NCBI RefSeq assembly: GCF_900086655.1
Contig: NZ_LT575476.1
Coordinates: forward strand, 1,515,214-1,579,213
Reading direction: 5' to 3'
DNA from: Paenibacillus tuaregi
GTDB lineage: Bacteria > Bacillota > Bacilli > Paenibacillales > Paenibacillaceae
DNA length: 64,000 bases
The position numbers were made by a program, and so were the translations under genes. Positions 54,100-61,461 of this stretch are shown one piece after another. Positions within the stretch are counted from its first letter, which is position 1; every line of letters starts with the position of its first letter. Under the pieces are notes generated by a model. It was given only the letters and a program-made list of their open reading frames with translations, was not told the origin of the DNA and made no database searches.

Positions 54100-54298
54100 T
54101 TATATAAAACGAACTTTAAAAATTAAGCTTACTCAGCTTCGATCCCGAGTGATTCTGAAGAAGCGGAGCGTCCGCCTTTGTCTCCGAAATGCCCCCACTG
54201 AATATCTAGTTCAATCATTTCGGAGACAACAGCGGTCGTAAGAACACTCGGCATCGCAGCGCCCCATAAGGTAACTTTCATAAGTTCATTTTATATAA
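54100..54298 (+). repeat. MITE-like stem-loop element with 17-bp terminal inverted repeats (copy 4)
   Basis: A 199-bp element. TTATATAAAACGAACTT (54100-54116) and AAGTTCATTTTATATAA (54282-54298) are inverted termini differing at one base. Inside, the outer stem CGAT-CCGAGTG-TCT (54140-54156) pairs with 54241-54256, and the inner stem TTGTCTCCGAAATG (54178) pairs with CATTTCGGAGACAA (54216). It contains no ORF. Target duplication is not obvious. Confidence 0.82.
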
Positions 54299-54440
54299 CT
54301 TGTAAACATGAATCCTAACTCTACCGGCGAAAGCTTGAGCGATGATGCCACTCGCAGATCAGCCCCTGTGGTGTATTAAGATTAGAAGCACGGCCGCTGT
54401 CGGGAAAGACCATTACCTGAAGCGGTCTTTCACATTCCTG

Positions 54441-54458
54441 GTAATAATGCATCATTAC
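54441..54458. promoter_or_regulatory. Operator-like palindrome before the thioesterase gene
   Basis: GTAATAATGCATCATTAC is palindromic but for one base pair and lies 27 bp before the TTG start. A separate hairpin, GAAAGACC/GGTCTTTC, lies at 54404-54431. No regulator is assigned. Confidence 0.4.
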
Positions 54459-54484
54459 ACTTTACTGCAAGGGAGGGCATTAAC

Positions 54485-54952
54485 TTGGAAGCCGAATCCG
54501 CAAAACATTTTCCGAACCTGGAACGGCTTGCCCGTGCGGCCCAAAATACGTTCTGGGATTATCTCGGATGCCGGATTGATGAACTGGATGACACGCGGGC
54601 CGTGGTTTCTTTTGACATCCAGCCGCATCATCTTAACTTAATGGGGATTCTTCATGGGGGAGTTCATGCCTCTGTGATTGACTCTGCCATGGGCCTCGTG
54701 CTGATGCTGGCCAGGCCGGAATCCAGTGTGGTGACCATTAATCTGAACATGAACTATGTGGCATCGACAAGTGAAGGACGGGTTATTGTTACGGCCCGGA
54801 TCATTCACAGCACCCGCAAGCTGATGACGGCGGAGGCTTACGCTCATAAGGAGAATGGGGACTTGCTGGCCTTCGGAACAGGAACCTTCCGTGTACTGGA
54901 TAAGCCGATCTCCGGAGATCCGGGAGCAGGAGGGCAGCCGGATGGGGATTAA
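54485..54952 (+). CDS. PaaI-type hotdog-fold acyl-CoA thioesterase
   Basis: Hydrolyses acyl-CoA thioesters, probably recycling CoA or clearing stalled intermediates during fat oxidation. A 155-aa single hotdog domain with the long central helix LMGILHGGVHASVIDSAMGL (HGG motif) and strands SSVVTINLNMNYVAS and GRVIVTARIIHSTRKLMTAEA when split. The start is TTG at 54485 after GGGAGGG. It overlaps the SCP2-like gene by 11 bp, so the two are translated together. Substrate chain length is unknown. Confidence 0.87.
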   Translation: MEAESAKHFPNLERLARAAQNTFWDYLGCRIDELDDTRAVVSFDIQPHHLNLMGILHGGVHASVIDSAMGLVLMLARPESSVVTINLNMNYVASTSEGRVIVTARIIHSTRKLMTAEAYAHKENGDLLAFGTGTFRVLDKPISGDPGAGGQPDGD

Positions 54953-55268
54953 GGAGGAATTCATGGAATTAGCCACAGAGATGAACGAGCGGCCAGAGCC
55001 ATTGGCCTCATTGGATTCCGTATATCAGTTCAATTTGAAAGAGGGCGGAACTTACCAGGTTCACTTTAAGAATGGCGTGGTCCGTGTCTTGGAAAAGAGT
55101 GATTCAGCCGCAGACTGCACACTGATTCTGTCCGAAGGCAATTTGCGCAAGCTGTTGAACAATGATCTGAATACGACGGTGGCTTTTATGACCGGTTCGC
55201 TCAAGGTGGAGGGCAAGCTCGGGCTAGCCTTGAAGCTGCAGGAAATCCTGAAGCATTACCGGGGATAG
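54942..55268 (+). CDS. SCP2 sterol-transfer-domain protein
   Basis: A 108-aa protein consisting of one SCP2 domain, a lipid-binding fold: VYQFNLKEGGTYQVHFKNG, DCTLILSEGNLRKLLNNDLN and FMTGSLKVEGKLGLALKLQ. Bacterial SCP2 proteins bind acyl-CoA or fatty acids. ATG 54942 with GGAGGG overlaps the thioesterase end; ATG 54963 after AAGGAGG is an alternative. Coupling to a thioesterase beside lcfA suggests handling of acyl-CoA. Confidence 0.87.
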   Translation: MGIKEEFMELATEMNERPEPLASLDSVYQFNLKEGGTYQVHFKNGVVRVLEKSDSAADCTLILSEGNLRKLLNNDLNTTVAFMTGSLKVEGKLGLALKLQEILKHYRG

Positions 55269-55347
55269 GGATGACAAGGAGATGTCCCAAAACAAGTTGA
55301 CTATAAGTAAGCGGTAGCGCATTTCCTAAAATTATGATGCAAAATAT

Positions 55348-55397
55348 AAAGAAACAGCGGCCCAGAAGATTATTCCTGAGCCGTTGTTTCTTTATTT
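55348..55397 (+). terminator. Terminator after the SCP2 gene
   Basis: AAAGAAACAGCGGC pairs with GCCGTTGTTTCTTT (one G.T) around an 18-nt loop and ends in T-rich sequence. Confidence 0.82.
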
Positions 55398-55560
55398 CGA
55401 TCTATGGCCGCCTATTGAAGCAAATTATGGGCAATCGAAAGCCATCCGGCTTCAAGGTCTATATGGAATGACAAAGAAATCATCCCTTTTCGTAAATGGT
55501 GGGCTGCATATCTATTTAACCAAGGAAAGAGTCTTTTTGTGTTTTTTATTGGTGACGCAC

Positions 55561-55697
55561 GAAGCAGCGGAGAGAACGAAGCAATTTTGGAAAAGCGGTA
55601 GCGGTCGCATTTGTCCCCGATATATTTTCCTCTTAGATTGAATTCAGGATATTCGGGGACAAGAGCGATTGGAGGATTGCTTCGTTCCGCAGCGACC
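55561..55697 (+). repeat. Dispersed stem-loop repeat, copy 5 (diverged)
   Basis: The outer stem AACGAAGCAAT (55575) with ATTGCTTCGTT (55676) and inner stem TTGTCCCCGATAT (55611) with ATATTCGGGGACAA (55649) are both well paired but differ in sequence from other copies. Core words AAGCGG, GCATTTGTCCCC and GGGGACAAGAGCG are kept. A fragment AAGCGGTAGCGCATTT at about 55309 may be a remnant of a further copy. The 85-aa frame across this region is not credible. Confidence 0.78.
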
Positions 55698-55755
55698 TTA
55701 TAACAGATAAAGTATTCTCTCTGGGTTAAATGAGTTTTGGGCCAGCCCCATCCAT

Positions 55756-55971
55756 TTAACCCTGATAAGGCTTATGCCCAGGCATACTCGGATAATGATA
55801 GTGGTAATGGTGATGATGGTGGTGGTAATGATGGCCTGGATGATGAGGATAATACTGATAGGGATGATAAGTAGGGTAATGCATATGATGCATACCGTCA
55901 TGATGGTCATGGCCATGGCCGTATGGACTGGCAACCGGCTCCCTGGTTATTTCATTTCTATTATGACTCAT
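55756..55971 (-). CDS. Histidine-rich small protein (71 aa)
   Basis: A very unusual composition: 22 of 71 residues are His, with a run of six, plus many Tyr, Pro and Met (for example HHDGMHHMHYPTYHPYQYY). No signal peptide or membrane segment. AAAGGAGC lies 8 nt before the ATG, good evidence of translation. The stop lies inside a perfect 10-bp inverted repeat GGGTTAAATG/CATTTAACCC (55723-55762). Metal (Ni, Zn, Cu, Co) binding or a spore-coat role are the reasonable guesses; neighbours do not decide. Confidence 0.72.
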   Translation of the reverse strand: MSHNRNEITREPVASPYGHGHDHHDGMHHMHYPTYHPYQYYPHHPGHHYHHHHHHYHYHYPSMPGHKPYQG

Positions 55972-56070
55972 TTATGAAGCTCCTTTCGGTTCGATTTCAC
56001 TATTATGCTATGGCAAGTGACCCGAATTGGGTGCTAATCCAAGTAGAAATGGGCTATACACGTGGCACAA

Positions 56071-56100
56071 AAAGCAGGAGATCCCCGGATCTCCTGCTTT
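56071..56100 (-). terminator. Terminator of the dienoyl-CoA reductase gene
   Basis: A 14-bp perfect stem AAAGCAGGAGATCC / GGATCTCCTGCTTT with a 2-nt loop. On the minus strand it is followed by TTTTTGTG. Confidence 0.92.
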
Positions 56101-56109
56101 GTATGTTCT

Positions 56110-56970
56110 TTATCCCTGCTTCTTCTTCCGGGTCAGCTGGGCGAGTACATCCCACTGCTCCTCTGTCACCGCCCGCAGGTCATTGAACTGGCCTGCTCCT
56201 TGCAGCCATTCACCTCCGTCAATGGTGACGACTTCGCCATTAATGTAAGCCGCATAATCGGAGATGAGGTAGGCGGCCAGATTGGAGAGCTCCCCGGGAT
56301 CACCTACCCGGCCCATCGGCACCCGGTCCAGCATCTTCTGCTCCAGCTCCGGTGTGGGCGAGAGGCGCGACCATGCCCCCTCGGTTGGGAAGGGACCAGG
56401 TGCCACCGCGACCTGCCGGATTCCATAGGGGGCCCACTCTACAGCAAGCGAGCGTGTTAAGGCGAGCACCCCCGCCTTGGCCGCTGCGGACGGGGTCACG
56501 AAGCCTGATCCGGTTGAGGCGTAGGTGGTTACAATATTGAGCATGGTTCCGGGGCGCTGCTGCTCAATCCAACGTTTTCCGACCTCTAGGGTCGTGTAGA
56601 AAGTCCCGTGCAGCACGATGTTCAGCACCGCATCCACGGCCCGCGGGGACAGACGCTCGGTCGGGCTGATGAAATTGCCCGCAGCATTGTTGACCAGCAC
56701 ATCAATATGGCCGTAATGCTGCTCAACCGCATTTACAAGATCATGAATTTGAGAAGGGTCACGGACATCGCAGGTTTGATAAAACGATTTGTAACCGCTT
56801 GCAACTAAAGAATCAGAGGTTTCCTTCAACACTTCTTCCCTGCGGCCTGTAATCGCCAGAAGTGCGCCAAGTTCGGCGAATCTCTGGCCCATAGCAAGCC
56901 CTAACCCAGTGCCTCCACCGGTGATCAGAACGACTTTGTCTTTGAGCAAGTCACTACGAAAAGGTCCCAT
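56110..56970 (-). CDS. fadH: 2,4-dienoyl-CoA reductase (DECR1/FadH-like short-chain dehydrogenase)
   Basis: Reduces 2,4-dienoyl-CoA with NADPH so that unsaturated fatty acids can enter beta-oxidation. The 286-aa SDR has the cofactor loop ITGGGTGLGLAMGQRF, NNAAGNFISP, and TGSGFVTPSAAAKAG, where the usual SDR YxxxK has Ser in place of Tyr, as in mitochondrial DECR1. The C-terminal tail GQFNDLRAVTEEQWDVL also resembles DECR1. It fits the adjacent fad genes. The symbol follows Bacillus FadH by function. It is on the minus strand, separately transcribed. Confidence 0.87.
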   Translation of the reverse strand: MGPFRSDLLKDKVVLITGGGTGLGLAMGQRFAELGALLAITGRREEVLKETSDSLVASGYKSFYQTCDVRDPSQIHDLVNAVEQHYGHIDVLVNNAAGNFISPTERLSPRAVDAVLNIVLHGTFYTTLEVGKRWIEQQRPGTMLNIVTTYASTGSGFVTPSAAAKAGVLALTRSLAVEWAPYGIRQVAVAPGPFPTEGAWSRLSPTPELEQKMLDRVPMGRVGDPGELSNLAAYLISDYAAYINGEVVTIDGGEWLQGAGQFNDLRAVTEEQWDVLAQLTRKKKQG

Positions 56971-57141
56971 GTCTCATCCTCTTTCATCAATATAGTGAGG
57001 GCTGCAAATATAAATGAATATAATTCCAGTATAATATATGCCAACATCTTAAAGGTACAATTTGGTGCATGAAATTCAACCTTGAACCTTCTAGCGCGCC
57101 CAAAACGCCGCATATATTGGGAACAGAAGAGGAGGCGGGTT

Positions 57142-57489
57142 ATGGATAAAAAAATTGCGCGCTACTATGAGCTTAAACAGCAGCAGAAGTCCTTGGAGCA
57201 GGAGCAGACCGAGCTTAGGGCAGATATTATCGGTTATATGACGGAGCAGCAGCTTACACAAGCGGAAATAGGGCATTACCGGGTAAAGCTGGTTTATCAG
57301 GAGCGCAAAGAATATGATGGAAGCAAGCTGTACCAAGCTCTTCCTGATCCTGAGCTCTGGCGCCTGGCGTCAAGACCGGATTCGGCCAAAATCTCAAGTC
57401 TGCTTAAACTAAATGTGATATCCGAGGAGCAATTGAAGGATACTTATACCGTCAAGCCTGCTGCCCTGCTGCATGTCGAGAAAACATAG
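57142..57489 (+). CDS. Uncharacterised 115-aa protein with coiled-coil N-terminus
   Basis: A small soluble protein. The first 40 residues are Gln/Glu/Lys-rich and likely coiled coil (YYELKQQQKSLEQEQTEL). A more compact stretch follows with RVKLVYQERKEYDGSKLYQAL and a C-terminal YTVKPAALLHVEK. ATG 57142 has AGAGGAGGCGGG before it; the frame extends upstream to 57082 without a ribosome site. I do not recognise a family. It is divergent from the dienoyl-CoA reductase gene. Confidence 0.65.
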   Translation: MDKKIARYYELKQQQKSLEQEQTELRADIIGYMTEQQLTQAEIGHYRVKLVYQERKEYDGSKLYQALPDPELWRLASRPDSAKISSLLKLNVISEEQLKDTYTVKPAALLHVEKT

Positions 57490-57500
57490 AATAAAATCAT

Positions 57501-57549
57501 TTATATAAAATGAACTGAGAACGGTAAATTCTAAAGTCCATTTTATATA
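57501..57549. repeat. Short palindrome made of the two element termini
   Basis: TTATATAAAATGAACT (57501-57516) and AGTCCATTTTATATA (57535-57549) are the same termini that bound the 54100 element, here separated by only 18 bp. This looks like an internal deletion product of that element. Confidence 0.65.
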
Positions 57550-57567
57550 CAGCTGTCTCTAAATATA

Positions 57568-57613
57568 AAACAGCCTTTAGCCAGGCATTGTGCCGGGTAA
57601 AGGCTGTTTGTGT
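57568..57613. terminator. Terminator between convergent genes
   Basis: AAACAGCCTTTA (57568) pairs perfectly with TAAAGGCTGTTT (57598). It lies between the 115-aa gene and the DUF1641 gene and could serve both strands. Confidence 0.8.
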
Positions 57614-57684
57614 TACTCACGGGTCATAAATAATCTAATCATTGCAATGAGTAAGCAATAAATTTTTGATCCGGACAATCCATG

Positions 57685-58173
57685 TCAGTCCTGCTTGCCG
57701 TCTGATCCCAGCTCCCGTCCAAGTCCTTTAAGGAAACGAAGCCCAAAGCGGACGGCCCGGTTAACATCGGGGTCACGCAAGGATTTCATAAGGCTGAACA
57801 TGCTAATTCGGTTCTCATCCGGGGACTGGGCTTCCTGAATGCCCGCTGTAAGTCCATTCATCAGCTTGGTGGTCATCTCTGGCTCCAGGCTGGTTAGAGC
57901 CCCTGCTGCTGCCATTCCGTTGTTGATCAGATTCGTGATTTCCGGGCGGGAGATCTGCCCAAGTGTAATCTCCGCGATTTTGGCTTTGGCCTTCAGCATG
58001 GATTCGGCGGCCTCGAGGAGCCCGGAATCATGAAGCTCTCTTAGAATGGACAGCGACTTCTCCAGCGCTTCATTGCTTTCCGCTAGCTGCTGTTTCAGCT
58101 TGGAGATGGTGGCTTCCTGGCGTTCCTCCTCGGTCAGGAGTTTTTTTCGGATCAGGGATATCGGCTTGGCCAT
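57685..58173 (-). CDS. DUF1641 protein, probable formate dehydrogenase partner (YrhD/YjgD-like)
   Basis: A 162-aa protein. The N-terminal coiled-coil part (EEERQEATISKLKQQLAESNEALEKS, in pieces) is followed by the DUF1641 core LMNGLTAGIQEAQ and SLMKSLRDPDVNRAVRFGLRFLKGLG. In Bacillus this family is always beside the FdhF-like catalytic subunit; I recall it described as an electron-transfer partner (ForE). The gene is 20 bp downstream of fdhF on the same strand, so it belongs to the same operon. ATG 58173 is preceded by GAGGAGCTG; the longer frame overlaps fdhF. Confidence 0.85.
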   Translation of the reverse strand: MAKPISLIRKKLLTEEERQEATISKLKQQLAESNEALEKSLSILRELHDSGLLEAAESMLKAKAKIAEITLGQISRPEITNLINNGMAAAGALTSLEPEMTTKLMNGLTAGIQEAQSPDENRISMFSLMKSLRDPDVNRAVRFGLRFLKGLGRELGSDGKQD

Positions 58174-58193
58174 AAGATCAGCTCCTCTCCTCT

Positions 58194-61130
58194 CTAATCC
58201 ACCAGAGATACGTAGTCCGGGCGGTTCCATTTGCGCTGCACCTCTACGCCATTCTGTGGATTTCTTGCCTTGTAACGCGGATTCGTATGCGGGAGCGGGT
58301 TAACCCCCTTCACGTTTAGAACCTGCATGCGGACTTTCATCTGCTTGTAAGCCGGGGTGTGGGTCCGCACATCGACAGCAGTTCCGGTCAGCAGATTGAC
58401 CGCACTCTCATGACTGCTTGAGTGCATTGGCACATAAACCTCATTTCCACGGACACGGTCGGTAACGAGCACCCGAAGCTTAATTGCGCCGTAAGGGGAC
58501 TCCAGCCGTACAAGCGAGCCGTCTTCAACTCCCCGTTCCTTCGCTAGCTCGGGCGACACCTCTACGAAGACATCCGGAAACTTGCGGTTGATCCCTGCGG
58601 ATTTATTCGTCAAATTGCCTTCATGGAAATGCTCCAGCAGGCGTCCGTTATTAAGGACAAGGTCGAATTCAGACGGATACTGCACTGGGGGAATATATTC
58701 GACCAGAGAGAAGCGGGCCTTCTTGTCCGGGAAGTAGAAGCCGTCTGTATACAGCAGTGGGGTGTTCTCACCAGAGGCTGATCCCCAATGGAAGCTGTCC
58801 CAGCCTTCCAGCGTATTGTATGAGCAGCCGGAGAAGAACGGGGTCAGGCTTGCCATCTCGTCAAAGATTTGGGATGGGTGGGTGTATCCCCAATCAAATC
58901 CCATATAGCGGGCAATCTGGGAGGTGATCCACCAATCCGGCTTGGAATCGCCCAGCGGTTCGAACACCTGATACAGGCGCTGTACTCTCCGCTCCGTATT
59001 AGAGAAGGTTCCGTCCTTCTCCAGAGAGGGGGCGGCTGGAAGGATGACGTCCGCGAATTGGGCGGTTGTGGACAGGAAGACATCCTGAACCACCAGGAAG
59101 TCCAGCTTGGACAGCACTTCATGTACATGGTTGGCGTTGGAGTCCACCCATGCCATATCCTCACCGACCAGATACATGCCTTTGAGCTCGCCAGTCTCTA
59201 TATCATTCAGCATCTTGATGTTGTCCTTACCAGGAACAGGGGAGATGGCTGCCCCGTAAGCTTCCTCAAACCGTCTGCGGGCTTCATCGTTCGACACGTG
59301 CTGGTAACCCGGGAGCCATGGGGGCAGGGTACCCATATCACAGGCGCCCTGCACATTATTGTGACCTCTGAGCGGATAAGCTCCTGCTCCGGGACGCATA
59401 TAGTTGCCGGTAGCCAGCAGCAGATTGGAAATGGCCGCAGACGTATGGGAACCCGCAATGTTCTGGGTTACGCCCATCCCCCAGCAGATGGCCGTTCCAT
59501 CGGCATCCCGGATCATTTCGGCAATCCGGATGAGCTCCGCGCGGGACAGCCCAGTCTCCTGTTCGGCGAATTCCAGGGTATATTTGTCCAGCACATTCCT
59601 GTATTCCTCATAAAAATTCACATGCTCTTCTATGAAGCTCGGATCATGCCAGCCTTGGTCAATCATATATTTGGTGACCGCGGTGAGCCAGACAAAATCA
59701 GTTCCCTGCTTCGGCCGGATGAACAGGTCAGAGCGCTCTGCCATTTCATGCTTGCGCAGGTCGGCTACAATCAGCTTCTGTCCATGCAGCTTGTGCGCCC
59801 GTTTAATACGGGAGGCTAGGACCGGGTGTCCTTCAGCCGGGGCGCAGCCCACCAGGATGACCAGTCCAGCGGAAGCGATATCCTGGATCGTTCCGGCATC
59901 TCCGCCGATGCCCACCGTGGACATGAGACCGTCTGAAGCCGGTGACTGGCAGTAGCGGGAGCAGTTATCAATATTGTTCGTTCCAAATACCTGACGAGCC
60001 AGTTTCTGAATAACATAATTCTCCTCGTTGGTAATCTTGGAGGACGAAATAAATCCAAGACGGTCACTGCCGAACTCTCTCTTGATGGTGCCAAGACGTT
60101 CAGCCACCAGGGAGAGAGCCTCATCCCAGGTTGCTTCCACAAAAGCATCACCCTGACGGATCAGGGGCACCGTCAGCCGCTCTTCGCTATTCACGAAGTC
60201 CCAGCCGAATTTGCCTTTGACACAAGTGGAAATCGCGTTGACCGGAGCATCGTGCGAAGGCTGGATCTTCAGAATCTTGCGTCCTTTGGTCCATACCTCG
60301 AAGGAGCATCCTACCCCGCAGAACGTGCATACGGTCTTGGTCTTGCGGGTTCTGGTCTCCCGCATGGCCGCTTCAATTTCGGATACCGCAAAAATTCCGC
60401 TGTAACTTGGCTCAACCTCCTTCACCAGCTCAATCATAGGGGACAGCAGATCTTGGCCAAGGCCTGTCATAAATCCGGCCTCACCGAGCATGGACTTCTC
60501 CATCAACGCATTACACGGACAGATCGTGACACACTGCCCGCAGCTGACACAGGAGGAGTTGTTGATCTCGGAGCCCTGATCCCAGATTACACGCGGGCGT
60601 TCTGCTTCCCAGTCGATAGACAGGGTCTCATTGACCTGCAGATTCTGACAGACCTCCACACACTGTCCGCAGGCGATGCATTGGTTCGGATCGTACCGGT
60701 AGAACGGATGTGACATATCGACCCCGGAGGGATCAACCTTGGGCTGATATGGGTATTTCTGATGCTCAATTCCCATCATTTCGGCAGTATTGTGCAGTTT
60801 GCAGTTTCCATTGTTGTTATCACAGACCGTGCAGTACAGTAAATGGTTCTCCAGCAGGCGGTCCATCGCCTCAGTCCTTGCCGCCTCTGCGGCATCTGTG
60901 CCTGTCCGCACGTTCATTCCGCTGGCGGCCTTCGTGGAGCAGGCCCGGCTCAGCTTGCCATCGACCTCCACAATACAGGTATCACATGTCTGGATAGGAT
61001 CCACTTCCGGGACGTAACAGATTTGAGGGTGCTGCATTCCGGCCAGATTCATGACGTCCAAGATGGTCATACCGGGGGCGGCTTCATATGATTCCCCGTT
61101 AATTGTAATGCTCAACATTCGCTCGCTCAT
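58194..61130 (-). CDS. fdhF: Formate dehydrogenase catalytic subunit (YrhE/YjgC type, molybdopterin)
   Basis: Oxidises formate to CO2. The 978-aa multi-cofactor protein reads, in order: a 2Fe-2S ferredoxin domain (CYVPEVDPIQTCDTC, ending RACST); a NuoG-type His/Cys segment (YCTVCDNNNGNC); two 4Fe-4S motifs (CIACGQCVEVC, CVSCGQCVTICPC); the bis-MGD enzyme 4Fe-4S motif CTFCGVGCSFEVW; and the molybdopterin body with Cys394 in SRYCQSPAS as the metal ligand (Cys, not selenocysteine). The C-terminal dinucleotide-binding domain ends near residue 930. An AAAGGGG site precedes the ATG. The leader carries an attenuator-like hairpin. Confidence 0.94.
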   Translation of the reverse strand: MSERMLSITINGESYEAAPGMTILDVMNLAGMQHPQICYVPEVDPIQTCDTCIVEVDGKLSRACSTKAASGMNVRTGTDAAEAARTEAMDRLLENHLLYCTVCDNNNGNCKLHNTAEMMGIEHQKYPYQPKVDPSGVDMSHPFYRYDPNQCIACGQCVEVCQNLQVNETLSIDWEAERPRVIWDQGSEINNSSCVSCGQCVTICPCNALMEKSMLGEAGFMTGLGQDLLSPMIELVKEVEPSYSGIFAVSEIEAAMRETRTRKTKTVCTFCGVGCSFEVWTKGRKILKIQPSHDAPVNAISTCVKGKFGWDFVNSEERLTVPLIRQGDAFVEATWDEALSLVAERLGTIKREFGSDRLGFISSSKITNEENYVIQKLARQVFGTNNIDNCSRYCQSPASDGLMSTVGIGGDAGTIQDIASAGLVILVGCAPAEGHPVLASRIKRAHKLHGQKLIVADLRKHEMAERSDLFIRPKQGTDFVWLTAVTKYMIDQGWHDPSFIEEHVNFYEEYRNVLDKYTLEFAEQETGLSRAELIRIAEMIRDADGTAICWGMGVTQNIAGSHTSAAISNLLLATGNYMRPGAGAYPLRGHNNVQGACDMGTLPPWLPGYQHVSNDEARRRFEEAYGAAISPVPGKDNIKMLNDIETGELKGMYLVGEDMAWVDSNANHVHEVLSKLDFLVVQDVFLSTTAQFADVILPAAPSLEKDGTFSNTERRVQRLYQVFEPLGDSKPDWWITSQIARYMGFDWGYTHPSQIFDEMASLTPFFSGCSYNTLEGWDSFHWGSASGENTPLLYTDGFYFPDKKARFSLVEYIPPVQYPSEFDLVLNNGRLLEHFHEGNLTNKSAGINRKFPDVFVEVSPELAKERGVEDGSLVRLESPYGAIKLRVLVTDRVRGNEVYVPMHSSSHESAVNLLTGTAVDVRTHTPAYKQMKVRMQVLNVKGVNPLPHTNPRYKARNPQNGVEVQRKWNRPDYVSLVD

Positions 61131-61231
61131 TGGACAACCCCTTTAATTCATACTTCACCGGCCTGCGGAGTGAATCCCCGGCTTCCGGTCTATATAGCTC
61201 TGAATTCCGGCACTTTGCAGGACGAGGCCAC

Positions 61232-61292
61232 AAAAAAACTCCACCCCAAACTCACTGTTCATTCCTGCTGGACAGTAAATTTAAAGTGGAGT
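61232..61292 (-). terminator. Attenuator-like terminator in the fdhF leader
   Basis: Arms at 61272-61292 and 61238-61258 pair over 21 bp without gaps if G.U pairs are allowed in minus-strand RNA. The ends are perfect (ACTCCAC/GTGGAGT and ACTGT/ACAGT). Seven U follow. It lies about 100 nt before fdhF, downstream of the likely promoter, with no gene upstream on this strand. Confidence 0.75.
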
Positions 61293-61358
61293 AATTCATT
61301 AGCAATGACCTACTAATGCATCAATCCGGGATTTTCAGACAATTTTGTGACTAAATTG

Positions 61359-61386
61359 ATTATACTCCTCTACAGGGAAAATACAA
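61359..61386 (-). promoter_or_regulatory. Putative fdhF promoter
   Basis: Minus strand TTGTAT (61386-61381), 16 bp, TATAAT (61364-61359). It gives a leader of about 220 nt that contains the attenuator-like hairpin and a smaller stem CATTAG/CTAATG. Confidence 0.6.
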
Positions 61387-61461
61387 GATTGCACCTCTTT
61401 GCCATTCGTGCCTACAATGAAGAGAATGAAGGAATGGATGCTCACGGATGAGGTGACCGAT

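Noticed and set aside
55384..55641. 85-aa plus-strand frame after the SCP2 gene
   Set aside because: Begins inside a terminator and runs through a stem-loop repeat; no ribosome site.
58869..59819. 316-aa plus-strand frame inside fdhF
   Set aside because: Antisense shadow; no domain and no start signals.
59940..59960. Selenocysteine in FdhF
   Set aside because: The metal-ligand codon is TGC (Cys394), not an in-frame TGA.
61232..61386. Molybdenum-cofactor riboswitch before fdhF
   Set aside because: The context fits, but I could not match the known conserved core; only a simple long hairpin with a U run is visible, so I call it an attenuator.
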